Source: Flavobacterium tibetense
Lineage (GTDB): Bacteria; Bacteroidota; Bacteroidia; Flavobacteriales; Flavobacteriaceae
Direction: 5' to 3'
DNA: 64,000 bases
Assembly (NCBI RefSeq): GCF_003293845.1
Contig: NZ_QLST01000004.1
Span: 124,001-188,000 of the forward strand
Below the pieces are notes generated by a model, which worked only from the letters and a program-made list of their open reading frames with translations, ran no database searches and was not told where the DNA came from. A program made the translations under genes and the position numbers. Shown here one piece after another: positions 1 through 7,371 of the stretch; positions within the stretch are counted from its first letter, which is position 1; each line of letters begins with the position of its first letter.

Positions 1-2
1 AA

Positions 3-1034
3 AATGTTTGGTTACTTTACAACACCGATAATGAAGGAATTGATGCCGGCGAAAAAAGTCGTTTTATTACCCAATTAGAAATTGAAAAACAACCAAAACA
101 CAATATTACAAGCACAATTTACAACGCCGTTTTGCCCGAAAAAGCGTATGAACCAGTAACAATTCCAAAAACAGATAAAATTCTAACCCGTTTGCACGAA
201 ATCGCAACCGATAAAGGCTTTTCGCCATCGTCGTTGACGAATTATATTCGAAATCCATTACAGTTTTACATGCAACGCATTTTGCGCATTAACGAAGCCG
301 ACGAAGTGGAAGAAAATATCGCGGTAAATACATTGGGAACCATTATTCATAATGCGTTGGAAGATTTGTATACACCGTATTTGAATCAGTTTTTGGCATT
401 GCATCATATTGAAGCGATGGAAACAAAAATTGACGAAGTTATTCTAAAACATTTCAAAGAAATTTACAAAGAAGGCGAAATCACCAAAGGAAAAAATCTG
501 TTGGCTTTTGAAGTAGCAAAACGAAATGTCTACAATTTTCTACAATTGGAAAAGAAAGACATCGAAGAAGGTCAAGCCATAAAAGTATTGCTATTAGAAG
601 CGAGTTTGTCTTGTGAAATCGAAGTGAAATCATTACCATTTCCAATAAAAATTGCGGGTAAAGTCGATCGAATCGAAGAACGAAACGGCGCTATCAGAAT
701 CATCGATTACAAAACTGGAAAAGTACTTGGTAATAGTTTAAAAATTAACGATTTTACCGATTTGACTTCCGATATTAAAAATGAAAAAATCATCCAATTG
801 TTATGCTATGCGTTGATGTTTGAAAATCACGAATTAAAACAAAACCGAGAAGTTTCAGCCGGAATTATTTCGTTTAAAAACATGAAAAGCGGCTTTTTAC
901 CTTTCGGATTAGGGAAAGGAAAAGACAGTGAATTAGCTATTTCAAGCGAAATTTTAGAAGATTTTAAATTGGAATTAGAAACGTTGATTGTGGAAATTTT
1001 TAATGCTGAAATTCCGTTTAAAGAAAAGGTTTAA
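3..1034 (+). CDS. PD-(D/E)XK nuclease domain of an AddB/RecB-like protein (5' end outside window)
   Basis: The frame is open to the left edge, so this is the C-terminal 343 residues of a longer protein. Visible nuclease motifs are SPSSLTNYIRNP near position 230, GTIIHNALEDLY near 340, GKVDRIE near 657, IIDYKTGK near 700 and QLLCYA near 800. The order G-x-x-D-R, then D-Y-K-T-G, then Q-L-x-x-Y is that of the RecB/AddB nuclease family, which processes double-strand DNA ends for recombination. No iron-sulfur cysteine set of classical AddB is visible. A TTG at 132 could be mistaken for the start, but coding clearly continues upstream of it. Family confident; exact subunit name inferred. Confidence 0.85.
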   Translation, partial: NVWLLYNTDNEGIDAGEKSRFITQLEIEKQPKHNITSTIYNAVLPEKAYEPVTIPKTDKILTRLHEIATDKGFSPSSLTNYIRNPLQFYMQRILRINEADEVEENIAVNTLGTIIHNALEDLYTPYLNQFLALHHIEAMETKIDEVILKHFKEIYKEGEITKGKNLLAFEVAKRNVYNFLQLEKKDIEEGQAIKVLLLEASLSCEIEVKSLPFPIKIAGKVDRIEERNGAIRIIDYKTGKVLGNSLKINDFTDLTSDIKNEKIIQLLCYALMFENHELKQNREVSAGIISFKNMKSGFLPFGLGKGKDSELAISSEILEDFKLELETLIVEIFNAEIPFKEKV

Positions 1035-1102
1035 CGTTTTCTTATACTTTTCATACATTGTTTTTCGTTTTCTTTACTAAATATAGTAATCGAAAATTTA
1101 GT

Positions 1103-3283
1103 ATGAAAAAAATCTTCTCATTTGCTTTCGTTTTATTGGCAATTAGTTTGTTTTCGCAAACACAAGTTCCGGATTTTAACCTCGATTTTGAAAAATATTC
1201 TAAAAATGATGACTTACCAAATGGTTGGATTAAATGGGGTGATTATGAATTAATCATTGACTCAACAATAGCTGTATCAGGAAAAAATGCATTACTCATT
1301 GATTCAAAAAATGGCGAATCTTTTGGTTGTGTTGCTTACAAACTTCCTGCGAATTTTAAAGGTAAAGAAATTACTTTAGAAGGCTACATGAAGTATGAAA
1401 ACGCTACTGATGGTTTTGTAGGTTTGCTTATTAGAATGGATAAAGACGGACAATCCGTTGGATTTGATAACATGCAAAACCAAAAATTGCAAGGAACTTC
1501 GGAATGGAAAAAACACAAAGTAACCATTGAATTCAAAGAAAATGCAGATCATATTTTTGTAGCTGGAATTTTAGTTGGTAAAGGAAAAGCTTGGTTTGAT
1601 AATTTTAAAGTCACCATTGATGGAAAACCAATTGAATCGCTAAAGCCTATTGAAAAAGAACTTTCTATTATTGATAAAGACAATGAATTTGATGAAGGCT
1701 CTAAATTTGAATTGACTGAATTAAATGAAATTCAAAAGCGAAATGTATTCGTATTAGGAAAAGTTTGGGGTTTTGTAAAATATCATCATCCTGTAATTGC
1801 TGAAGGAAAAATTAGTTGGGATTATGAACTTTTTAGAATGTTGCCAAAAATTGATAATAAAAATTTTGATGATGAACTGATTGAATGGATTAATAAACTA
1901 GGAACTTTCAAAACTAGAACTCAAAAACTTCCAAAAGAAAGCGAAATTAAATTACTACCCAATACCAAATGGATTTCTGATACCCAATTAATTTCGGCAG
2001 AATTGTCTTCATTACTTCAAAAGGTAAACCATGCAGAAAGAAGCGATAAAAACTATTACATCCAATTATTTAAAAACGTAAATAATCCTGATTTTACGAA
2101 TGAAAAAGTATATGTTAAAATGAAATATTCCGATACTGGAATTAAACTTTTAGCTGCTTTTAGATATTGGAACATGATTGAATACTTTTTCCCAAACCGT
2201 CATTTGATGGATGACAATTGGGACAAAGTTTTAGAAGAGTTTATACCAAAAATATCGGCTACAAAAGATAAAAAAGAATACACGTTAACCTTATTGGAAT
2301 TAATAGGAAAAATTCAAGATACGCATGCCAATATTTGGCGTTATAATTCAGTTTTAGATACTTATTTTGGTGAAAATATTGCTCCTTTAAAAATAAAATT
2401 TGTAGAAAATAAAGTTGTAGTTGTAAAATTAGAAGACGAATTCAAGGATGCAAACGTAGAAGTTGGTGATGTAATTTTAGCCATCAATGGAACAACAGTG
2501 GAAGATTGGATAAAAAACAATTTGAAATATTTTCCTGCTTCCAATTACCCAACACAATTGCGAGATGTGGCACGAAAAATTTTACGTTCAAACGATAATT
2601 CTGTCCAACTTACAATTGAAAATAAGTCAGGAAGTAAGGATGTAACGGTTAATACTATTAAGTACAAATATTTCAAAGAGGAACCTATTTCGCATAAAAT
2701 TATCAATGAAAACATAGGTTACCTATATCCAGGAACATTGAAAAAAGGTGAAATTAACGAAATCATGGATAAGTTTTTAGATAAAAAAGGTTTGATAGTG
2801 GATTTAAGATGTTATCCATCTGATTTTATTGTTTTCAGCTTAACAAGATACCTTTTAAATGAGAAAAAAGATTTTGTGAAGTTCACCGCTGGAGACATCA
2901 AAACACCCGGATTATTTACTTTAAGAGGAGGAGAAATGCAGGTTGGTGGAAAAAATAAAGATTACTTCAAAGGAAAGGTAATTATTTTGATTAATGAAGA
3001 AACGCAAAGTAATGCAGAATATACTACTATGGCCTTACGTGTAGCTCCAAATGCAGTAGTTTTAGGAAGCACAACCGCTGGAGCAGATGGCAATGTGTCT
3101 GGAATTACACTACCAGGAAATATTTTTACTTACATTTCAGGAATTGGAGTCTTAAATCCAGATGGTTCTGAAACGCAACGTGTCGGAATTATTCCAGATA
3201 TTAAAATGGAGCCAACAATAAAAGGAATTCGTGAAGGAAAAGATGAATTGCTAGAAAAAGCTATCGAGCTGATTACTAATTAA
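1103..3283 (+). CDS. Secreted S41 family peptidase with PDZ domain
   Basis: A 726-residue protein starting at the ATG that opens a signal peptide (MKKIFSFAFVLLAISLFSQ); an upstream in-frame start at 1058 would hide this peptide. Residues about 25-180 form a carbohydrate-binding-like beta domain. A PDZ-like stretch (VEVGDVILAINGTTVEDW) lies near residue 455. The S41 core follows with GLIVDLR and ETQSNAEYTTMAL, in which Ser636 is the predicted nucleophile, then TTAGADG. S41 enzymes cleave protein C-terminal regions, and flavobacterial members are exported to the periplasm or surface. It stands alone, 68 bp after the nuclease gene. The substrate is unknown. Confidence 0.85.
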   Translation: MKKIFSFAFVLLAISLFSQTQVPDFNLDFEKYSKNDDLPNGWIKWGDYELIIDSTIAVSGKNALLIDSKNGESFGCVAYKLPANFKGKEITLEGYMKYENATDGFVGLLIRMDKDGQSVGFDNMQNQKLQGTSEWKKHKVTIEFKENADHIFVAGILVGKGKAWFDNFKVTIDGKPIESLKPIEKELSIIDKDNEFDEGSKFELTELNEIQKRNVFVLGKVWGFVKYHHPVIAEGKISWDYELFRMLPKIDNKNFDDELIEWINKLGTFKTRTQKLPKESEIKLLPNTKWISDTQLISAELSSLLQKVNHAERSDKNYYIQLFKNVNNPDFTNEKVYVKMKYSDTGIKLLAAFRYWNMIEYFFPNRHLMDDNWDKVLEEFIPKISATKDKKEYTLTLLELIGKIQDTHANIWRYNSVLDTYFGENIAPLKIKFVENKVVVVKLEDEFKDANVEVGDVILAINGTTVEDWIKNNLKYFPASNYPTQLRDVARKILRSNDNSVQLTIENKSGSKDVTVNTIKYKYFKEEPISHKIINENIGYLYPGTLKKGEINEIMDKFLDKKGLIVDLRCYPSDFIVFSLTRYLLNEKKDFVKFTAGDIKTPGLFTLRGGEMQVGGKNKDYFKGKVIILINEETQSNAEYTTMALRVAPNAVVLGSTTAGADGNVSGITLPGNIFTYISGIGVLNPDGSETQRVGIIPDIKMEPTIKGIREGKDELLEKAIELITN

Positions 3284-3367
3284 ATATAAAATAGTTTGCT
3301 GCAGATTGAAAGATTTACACAGATTTAAAATTCTGCTAATCTGTGAAGTCTGTGGCTTTGCTAATTT

Positions 3368-3403
3368 GCGTTCTTTGCGAAAAAACTTTGTGGGCTTTGC
3401 GTT
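3368..3403 (+). repeat. 36-bp intergenic repeat, left copy
   Basis: This is the left member of an inverted pair around the alpha/beta hydrolase gene. It matches the reverse complement of 4215-4250 at about 33 of 36 positions and is rich in CTTTGCG and AACTTTG words. The bases before it (3301-3365) hold similar CTGTG/CTTTG-rich text, so it belongs to a degenerate intergenic repeat family. Confidence 0.7.
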
Positions 3404-3410
3404 AAAATAA

Positions 3411-4193
3411 CTAAACCCTTTTCAAAAAACCACTCAAAACCGCCAACAATTCCACCTCATTTTCAAAATGACTCATGTGACCATCTTCAAAAGTGGTGAG
3501 TTCTACTTGCGTGCCTTCTATTTGTTCTAAATTTTCTTCGTAATTTAAAACAGGATCTTTTTTACCTAAAATTAGTTGAATAGGATAAGGTGCAAAATGC
3601 AAAATCACTTCGCGGTCTTTTCTAATTTTCATGCCTTCTAACGCAGCAACAATACCTTGAAGCGGTGTTTGTAAAGCGTCTAATTTCACTTCTTCAATAA
3701 TATTTGCCAAACGTTCTCGATTGTCTTCACTGAACAAATTCGCAATACTCATGCGAATAAAAGCCGAATAATTTTGCTTCACTGCTACAATAGCGCGGTC
3801 ACGATTTGCTTTTCGTTCGTCGCTATCAGCTTTGGAAGTGGAATTTTGCAACATAATTCCTTTTACATTATCAGGATACAATTCGGCGAAAGCCAACGCC
3901 ACATAACCACCCATCGAATGTCCAATTAAAACCGCTTTTCTGATTTTTAATTCGTGCAACACATGATGCACCATATCAGCTTGGTCTTCCATGGTGTGGA
4001 CATAACCCAAACATTCTGTTTCACCATGACCTAATAAATCGATAGTAATGATGCGGTGTTTTTTAACCAATTCAGGAATAAACGCCTTCCACATCGATTG
4101 ATTTTCCAAAAAACCATGCAATAAAACCACAGCCGTTCCTTTTCCTTGGTCGGTGAAACTGATTTTGGTGTTTTTGAAGTTGGTGGTTTTCAT
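3411..4193 (-). CDS. Alpha/beta hydrolase
   Basis: A 260-residue alpha/beta-fold hydrolase. HGFLENQSMW contains the oxyanion-hole HG; GHSMGGYVAL holds the nucleophile serine; GKKDPVL supplies the acid; and EDGHMSHFE supplies the histidine, giving a full catalytic triad. There is no signal peptide, so it is probably cytoplasmic. The start chosen is the ATG at 4193 (MKTTNFKN), because the longer alternative from 4229 runs into an intergenic repeat. The gene is monocistronic and bracketed by inverted 36-bp repeats. Substrate unknown; an esterase or enol-lactonase-like activity is possible. Confidence 0.85.
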   Translation of the reverse strand: MKTTNFKNTKISFTDQGKGTAVVLLHGFLENQSMWKAFIPELVKKHRIITIDLLGHGETECLGYVHTMEDQADMVHHVLHELKIRKAVLIGHSMGGYVALAFAELYPDNVKGIMLQNSTSKADSDERKANRDRAIVAVKQNYSAFIRMSIANLFSEDNRERLANIIEEVKLDALQTPLQGIVAALEGMKIRKDREVILHFAPYPIQLILGKKDPVLNYEENLEQIEGTQVELTTFEDGHMSHFENEVELLAVLSGFLKRV

Positions 4194-4214
4194 GTGGGCA
4201 AAGTTAGGATTTAA

Positions 4215-4250
4215 ACGCAAAGCCCGCAAAGTTTTTTCGCGAAGTACGCA
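4215..4250 (-). repeat. 36-bp intergenic repeat, right inverted copy
   Basis: Inverted partner of 3368-3403, lying 22 bp upstream of the hydrolase start codon. It contains CGCAAAG and TTTTTTCGCGAAG. Together the pair brackets the gene in inverted orientation. Confidence 0.7.
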
Positions 4251-4280
4251 AGGAAAATATTTTTGTCATTTTTGTCATTT

Positions 4281-4324
4281 CGACGTAAGGAGAAATCACA
4301 TCATATAAATAAAAAACGTATTTT
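4281..4324 (+). repeat. Left flank repeats of the AbiH insertion
   Basis: Two signals lie here. Positions 4281-4301 (CGACGTAAGGAGAAATCACA plus T) are an imperfect inverted partner of 5516-5535. Positions 4310-4324 (TAAAAAACGTATTTT) recur exactly, in direct orientation, at 5552-5566. The second word includes a TATTTTTG -7-like box at 4319-4326, so it may promote the AbiH gene. Confidence 0.65.
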
Positions 4325-4346
4325 TGAGAAAAGCATTTTTAGGTTT

Positions 4347-5516
4347 ATGAATAGATTAGTGATTATTGGAAACGGTTTTGATTTAGCACATGGTTTGCCA
4401 ACGAGATACAGCGATTTTATTGAGGATTATTGGAGAAATGTAAAAGATAGTAATCATAATGGATTAGTGTCTTTTAATCTTGATAATTTTGTTGAATTTA
4501 AAAACCATAAAAACATAGATGAATTGATAGATGAAATCGCAAAAATCAAAAATATATACAAGAGAGATGGTATAGAAGTTTATAAAATAAAAGAAAATCC
4601 TACACCTCTAGCAAATAATAGAATTCAAATTATCAATTATAAAAATAAATTTTTTAAATTGATGAGTTCTGAATCAATAGAGAATTGGGTTGACATTAAA
4701 AATTTATATTATAAAACTTTAAAAGAAAGAGCTAAAGGAGAATTACAAAATCAAAATTATATTTTGGGAATTAAACAATTAAATGAAGATTTTGAAGAAA
4801 TTAAAAATTTGTTTGAAAGTTATCTCATTAGGGTTTTTGAAGAAAGTTATAATTGGGAAAAAATAAAGAATGATGAAATTATTCAAAATTTAATTGAAGA
4901 TACAAAATTCAACGATTTTTCATTTGATATTAAGCAAGAAGAGTATTTCAATAATTTGGACAACTTTAGCATAGAAAATACAACCTTATTAAGCTTTAAT
5001 TACACGAAAACTGTTTTTGATTATTCTGAAGAAATCTTGAAATCAAAATTTGATATTTACTACAATTATATTCATGGTAAAATTGATTCAAAAGATTTGC
5101 CAATTATATTCGGATTTGGTGATGAAATGGATAAAGAATATCAATTGATTGAAGATATTGACGATAATGAATACTTGAAAAATTTTAAATCAATACAGTA
5201 TTTAGAGCACTCAAATTATAAGAATCTTTATAGTTTTATAGAATCTGGACCATTTCAAGTTTTTATTATGGGTCATTCGTGTGGATTGTCTGACAGAACA
5301 TTACTAAGCACAATTTTTGAGAATGAAAATTGTCTTTCTATGAAAGTCTTTTATTATCAATATTTAGATAAACAAACAAACAAAATAAAAGATAATTATA
5401 CGGAAATTACTCAAAATATTTCAAGACATTTTAAAGATAAAAAAATGTTGAGAAAAAAAGTGGTTGAAAAAAGACATTGTAAACCATTAATTAAGTTTCA
5501 AGAAACAAAATCATAA
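4347..5516 (+). CDS. AbiH-like family protein (abortive infection)
   Basis: A 389-residue protein starting at ATG 4347, since translation from 4263 would run through repeat sequence. The N-terminus (IIGNGFDLAHGLPTRYSDF) is the hallmark of the AbiH family, and a conserved C-terminal block reads FIMGHSCGLSDRTLL. AbiH was described in Lactococcus as a phage abortive-infection determinant; its biochemical activity is not settled. The gene has no partner and sits between direct and inverted repeats, next to a truncated DUF1398 gene, which suggests acquisition as a single unit. Assignment rests on the N-terminal motif. Confidence 0.8.
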   Translation: MNRLVIIGNGFDLAHGLPTRYSDFIEDYWRNVKDSNHNGLVSFNLDNFVEFKNHKNIDELIDEIAKIKNIYKRDGIEVYKIKENPTPLANNRIQIINYKNKFFKLMSSESIENWVDIKNLYYKTLKERAKGELQNQNYILGIKQLNEDFEEIKNLFESYLIRVFEESYNWEKIKNDEIIQNLIEDTKFNDFSFDIKQEEYFNNLDNFSIENTTLLSFNYTKTVFDYSEEILKSKFDIYYNYIHGKIDSKDLPIIFGFGDEMDKEYQLIEDIDDNEYLKNFKSIQYLEHSNYKNLYSFIESGPFQVFIMGHSCGLSDRTLLSTIFENENCLSMKVFYYQYLDKQTNKIKDNYTEITQNISRHFKDKKMLRKKVVEKRHCKPLIKFQETKS

Positions 5517-5566
5517 TGCGATTTCTCCTTTGTCGAAAGGACAAATCTCAGTAAAAAACGTATTTT
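5516..5566 (+). repeat. Right flank repeats of the AbiH insertion
   Basis: Positions 5516-5535 (ATGCGATTTCTCCTTTGTCG) pair with 4281-4301 in inverted orientation. Positions 5552-5566 are the second exact copy of the 15-mer TAAAAAACGTATTTT. The first word overlaps the last base of the AbiH stop codon. Confidence 0.65.
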
Positions 5567-5588
5567 AGCACTATAAAATTATTCACTT

Positions 5589-5663
5589 ATGTTCACAATC
5601 CAACAAATTAAAGAAGCGCACTCAAAAGTAAAAAGCGGTGCCGATTTTCCAAAATACATTTAG
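5589..5663 (+). pseudogene. Truncated DUF1398 gene (N-terminal 24 codons)
   Basis: An ATG opens 24 codons beginning MFTIQQIKEAHSKVKSG and continuing ADFPKYI before TAG. This matches what I recall of the start of DUF1398 proteins, which normally run to about 130 residues. The reading stops 6 bp before a hairpin repeat at 5670, so the rest appears to have been deleted or replaced. A TATTTTAG box just upstream may be its old promoter. The match is from memory of the family. Confidence 0.65.
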
Positions 5664-5669
5664 AACAAT

Positions 5670-5740
5670 CTTGTCGTTCTGAACTTGTTTGAGAATCTCG
5701 AGTTATTTTAGAGAAGCTGAAACAAGTTCAGCTTGACAAG
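5670..5740. repeat. REP-like hairpin element
   Basis: Two 30-bp arms (5670-5699 and 5711-5740) are imperfect inverted repeats, both built on CTGAAACAAGTTCAG or its complement, with an 11-bp loop. Such hairpins are common between genes in flavobacteria. This copy abuts the truncated DUF1398 gene. Confidence 0.65.
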
Positions 5741-5745
5741 TAGAG

Positions 5746-5778
5746 AAAAAAAACGGCTCACATTTCTGCAAGCCGTCT
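5746..5778 (-). terminator. Rho-independent terminator of the M24 peptidase gene
   Basis: On the minus strand ACGGCT, an AGCCGT partner and a run of eight T follow the stop codon at 5808. The stem bases are 5753-5758 and 5771-5776. Confidence 0.75.
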
Positions 5779-5807
5779 ATACTGTAAACTGAGACTGAAA
5801 CTGAAAA

Positions 5808-7100
5808 CTAACTATTCATTATCGCTTCAATTTCATCAATTTCAATTGGAATGTTTCGCATTAAATTGAAAGGTTCGCCTTGTTTTTGAATCACAACATC
5901 ATCTTCTAAACGAATACCAAAACCTTCTTTTGGAATGTAAATTCCAGGTTCAACCGTGAACACCATGTTGGCTTGCATGGGTTCGTGTAATAATCCGTAA
6001 TCGTGAGTATCTAATCCCATGTGGTGCGAAGTGCCGTGCATAAAATATTTTTTATACGCTGGCCAATCTGGATTTTCGTTTTGTACATCAGCTTTGTCGA
6101 TTAATCCTAAACCTAATAATTCAGAAGTCATGATTTTGCCTACTTCTAGATGGTATTGTTTCCATAATGTTCCTGGAACTAATAGTTGAGTAGCTTCGTT
6201 TTTCACATTTAAAACCGCTTGATAAACCGCTTTTTGTCTATCCGTAAAACGACCTGAAACTGGAATGGTTCGGCTCATATCACTTGAATAATTGGCATAT
6301 TCTGCACCAACGTCTAATAAAATCAAATCACCGGCTTTACATTGTTGGTTGTTTTCGATGTAATGCAACACATTTGCGTTGTTTCCAGAAGCGATAATTG
6401 GCGTGTAAGCAAAGCCTTTCGAACGATTTCTTAGAAATTCATGCGCAAATTCAGCTTCAATTTCGTATTCCATTACGTTTGGTTTCACAAAACTTAGAAT
6501 TCTTCGGAATCCTTTTTCGGTAATATCACACGCTTTTTGGATTAAATCCAATTCTTCACTTTCCTTAATTGAACGTAATTTTTGTAAAATAGGATTCGAT
6601 TTTTCTACTTTATGTGCTGGATAATTTTCTTTCCACCATTTTACAAAACGCGCTTCACGAGTTTCGGTTTCAATCACGGCTCTGTAATGTTCATTGGTAT
6701 TGATGTACATCGTATCAGCATAAGCCATAACTTCTTTCAATGTCTTGTGGAAATCTTGTAACCAAATCACCGATTTAATTCCCGAAACTTCAAAAGCTCT
6801 TTCTTTAGTAAGTTTTTCACCTTCCCAAATCGCAATATGCTCATTCGTTTCTTTTAAGAATAAAATTTCTCTCAAATGTTCATATGGTGCATCAGGAAAA
6901 AGCAATAAAATACTTTCTTCTTGATCCACACCCGATAAATAGAAAATATCTCTATGTTGCGCAAAAGGCAAAGTAGTATCAGCGCTTACTGGGTATATGT
7001 CGTTAGAATTAAAAACTGCAACGCTATTTGGTTTCATTTGAGCTGTGAATTTAGCTCTGTTTTTTATGTATAAATCGCGGTCTATTGGATGGTATTTCAT
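5808..7100 (-). CDS. Xaa-Pro aminopeptidase (M24B, aminopeptidase P family)
   Basis: A 430-residue metallopeptidase starting at ATG 7100 (MKYHPIDRD). The N-terminal domain (KNRAKF...) is typical of aminopeptidase P. The C-terminal pita-bread fold shows metal ligands in LLDVGAEYANYSSDMSRT (two Asp), HGTSHHMGLDTHD (His), FTVEPGIY (Glu) and GIRLEDDVVI (Glu). The enzyme removes N-terminal residues before proline, in the cytoplasm. Longer in-frame upstream starts fall in repeat sequence. It is transcribed alone and has its own terminator. Confidence 0.93.
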   Translation of the reverse strand: MKYHPIDRDLYIKNRAKFTAQMKPNSVAVFNSNDIYPVSADTTLPFAQHRDIFYLSGVDQEESILLLFPDAPYEHLREILFLKETNEHIAIWEGEKLTKERAFEVSGIKSVIWLQDFHKTLKEVMAYADTMYINTNEHYRAVIETETREARFVKWWKENYPAHKVEKSNPILQKLRSIKESEELDLIQKACDITEKGFRRILSFVKPNVMEYEIEAEFAHEFLRNRSKGFAYTPIIASGNNANVLHYIENNQQCKAGDLILLDVGAEYANYSSDMSRTIPVSGRFTDRQKAVYQAVLNVKNEATQLLVPGTLWKQYHLEVGKIMTSELLGLGLIDKADVQNENPDWPAYKKYFMHGTSHHMGLDTHDYGLLHEPMQANMVFTVEPGIYIPKEGFGIRLEDDVVIQKQGEPFNLMRNIPIEIDEIEAIMNS

Positions 7101-7129
7101 GATGTGAATATTTTTAATGTTTAAATTTA

Positions 7130-7263
7130 ACCACATAGATACATAGGCTTGACTAAAAAGTTTGAGAAAATATAGCATTTCATTTTCAGATAGTTTGAGC
7201 TATGTTTACTGAAATAATAGAATGCCTTTTCTAAAGAATCAAAATTCTATGTTTCTATGTGGT
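7130..7263. repeat. Small inverted-repeat element between divergent genes
   Basis: Positions 7130-7146 (ACCACATAGATACATAG) pair with 7247-7263 (CTATGTTTCTATGTGGT) with one mismatch, enclosing 100 bp. The interior has further CTATGTTT words. It resembles a short MITE-like or REP-like unit in the 5' region of the M24 peptidase gene and has no coding potential. Confidence 0.6.
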
Positions 7264-7324
7264 AAAAAAAGTTTTCCAAAATTAATAAGATAAATATGAA
7301 AAGTTGTTAAATACTATAGAAATT

Positions 7325-7355
7325 TTGTTGAAGTGCACTTTTTTGGCTAATTTTC
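7325..7355 (+). promoter_or_regulatory. Promoter of the BNR-repeat protein gene
   Basis: TTG at 7325-7327, a 20-bp spacer and TAATTTTC at 7348-7355 match the Bacteroidota pattern TTG-N20-TAnnTTTG with one mismatch. The predicted start lies about 10 bp before the ATG. Confidence 0.5.
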
Positions 7356-7371
7356 AACAAAATTTCTCAAG

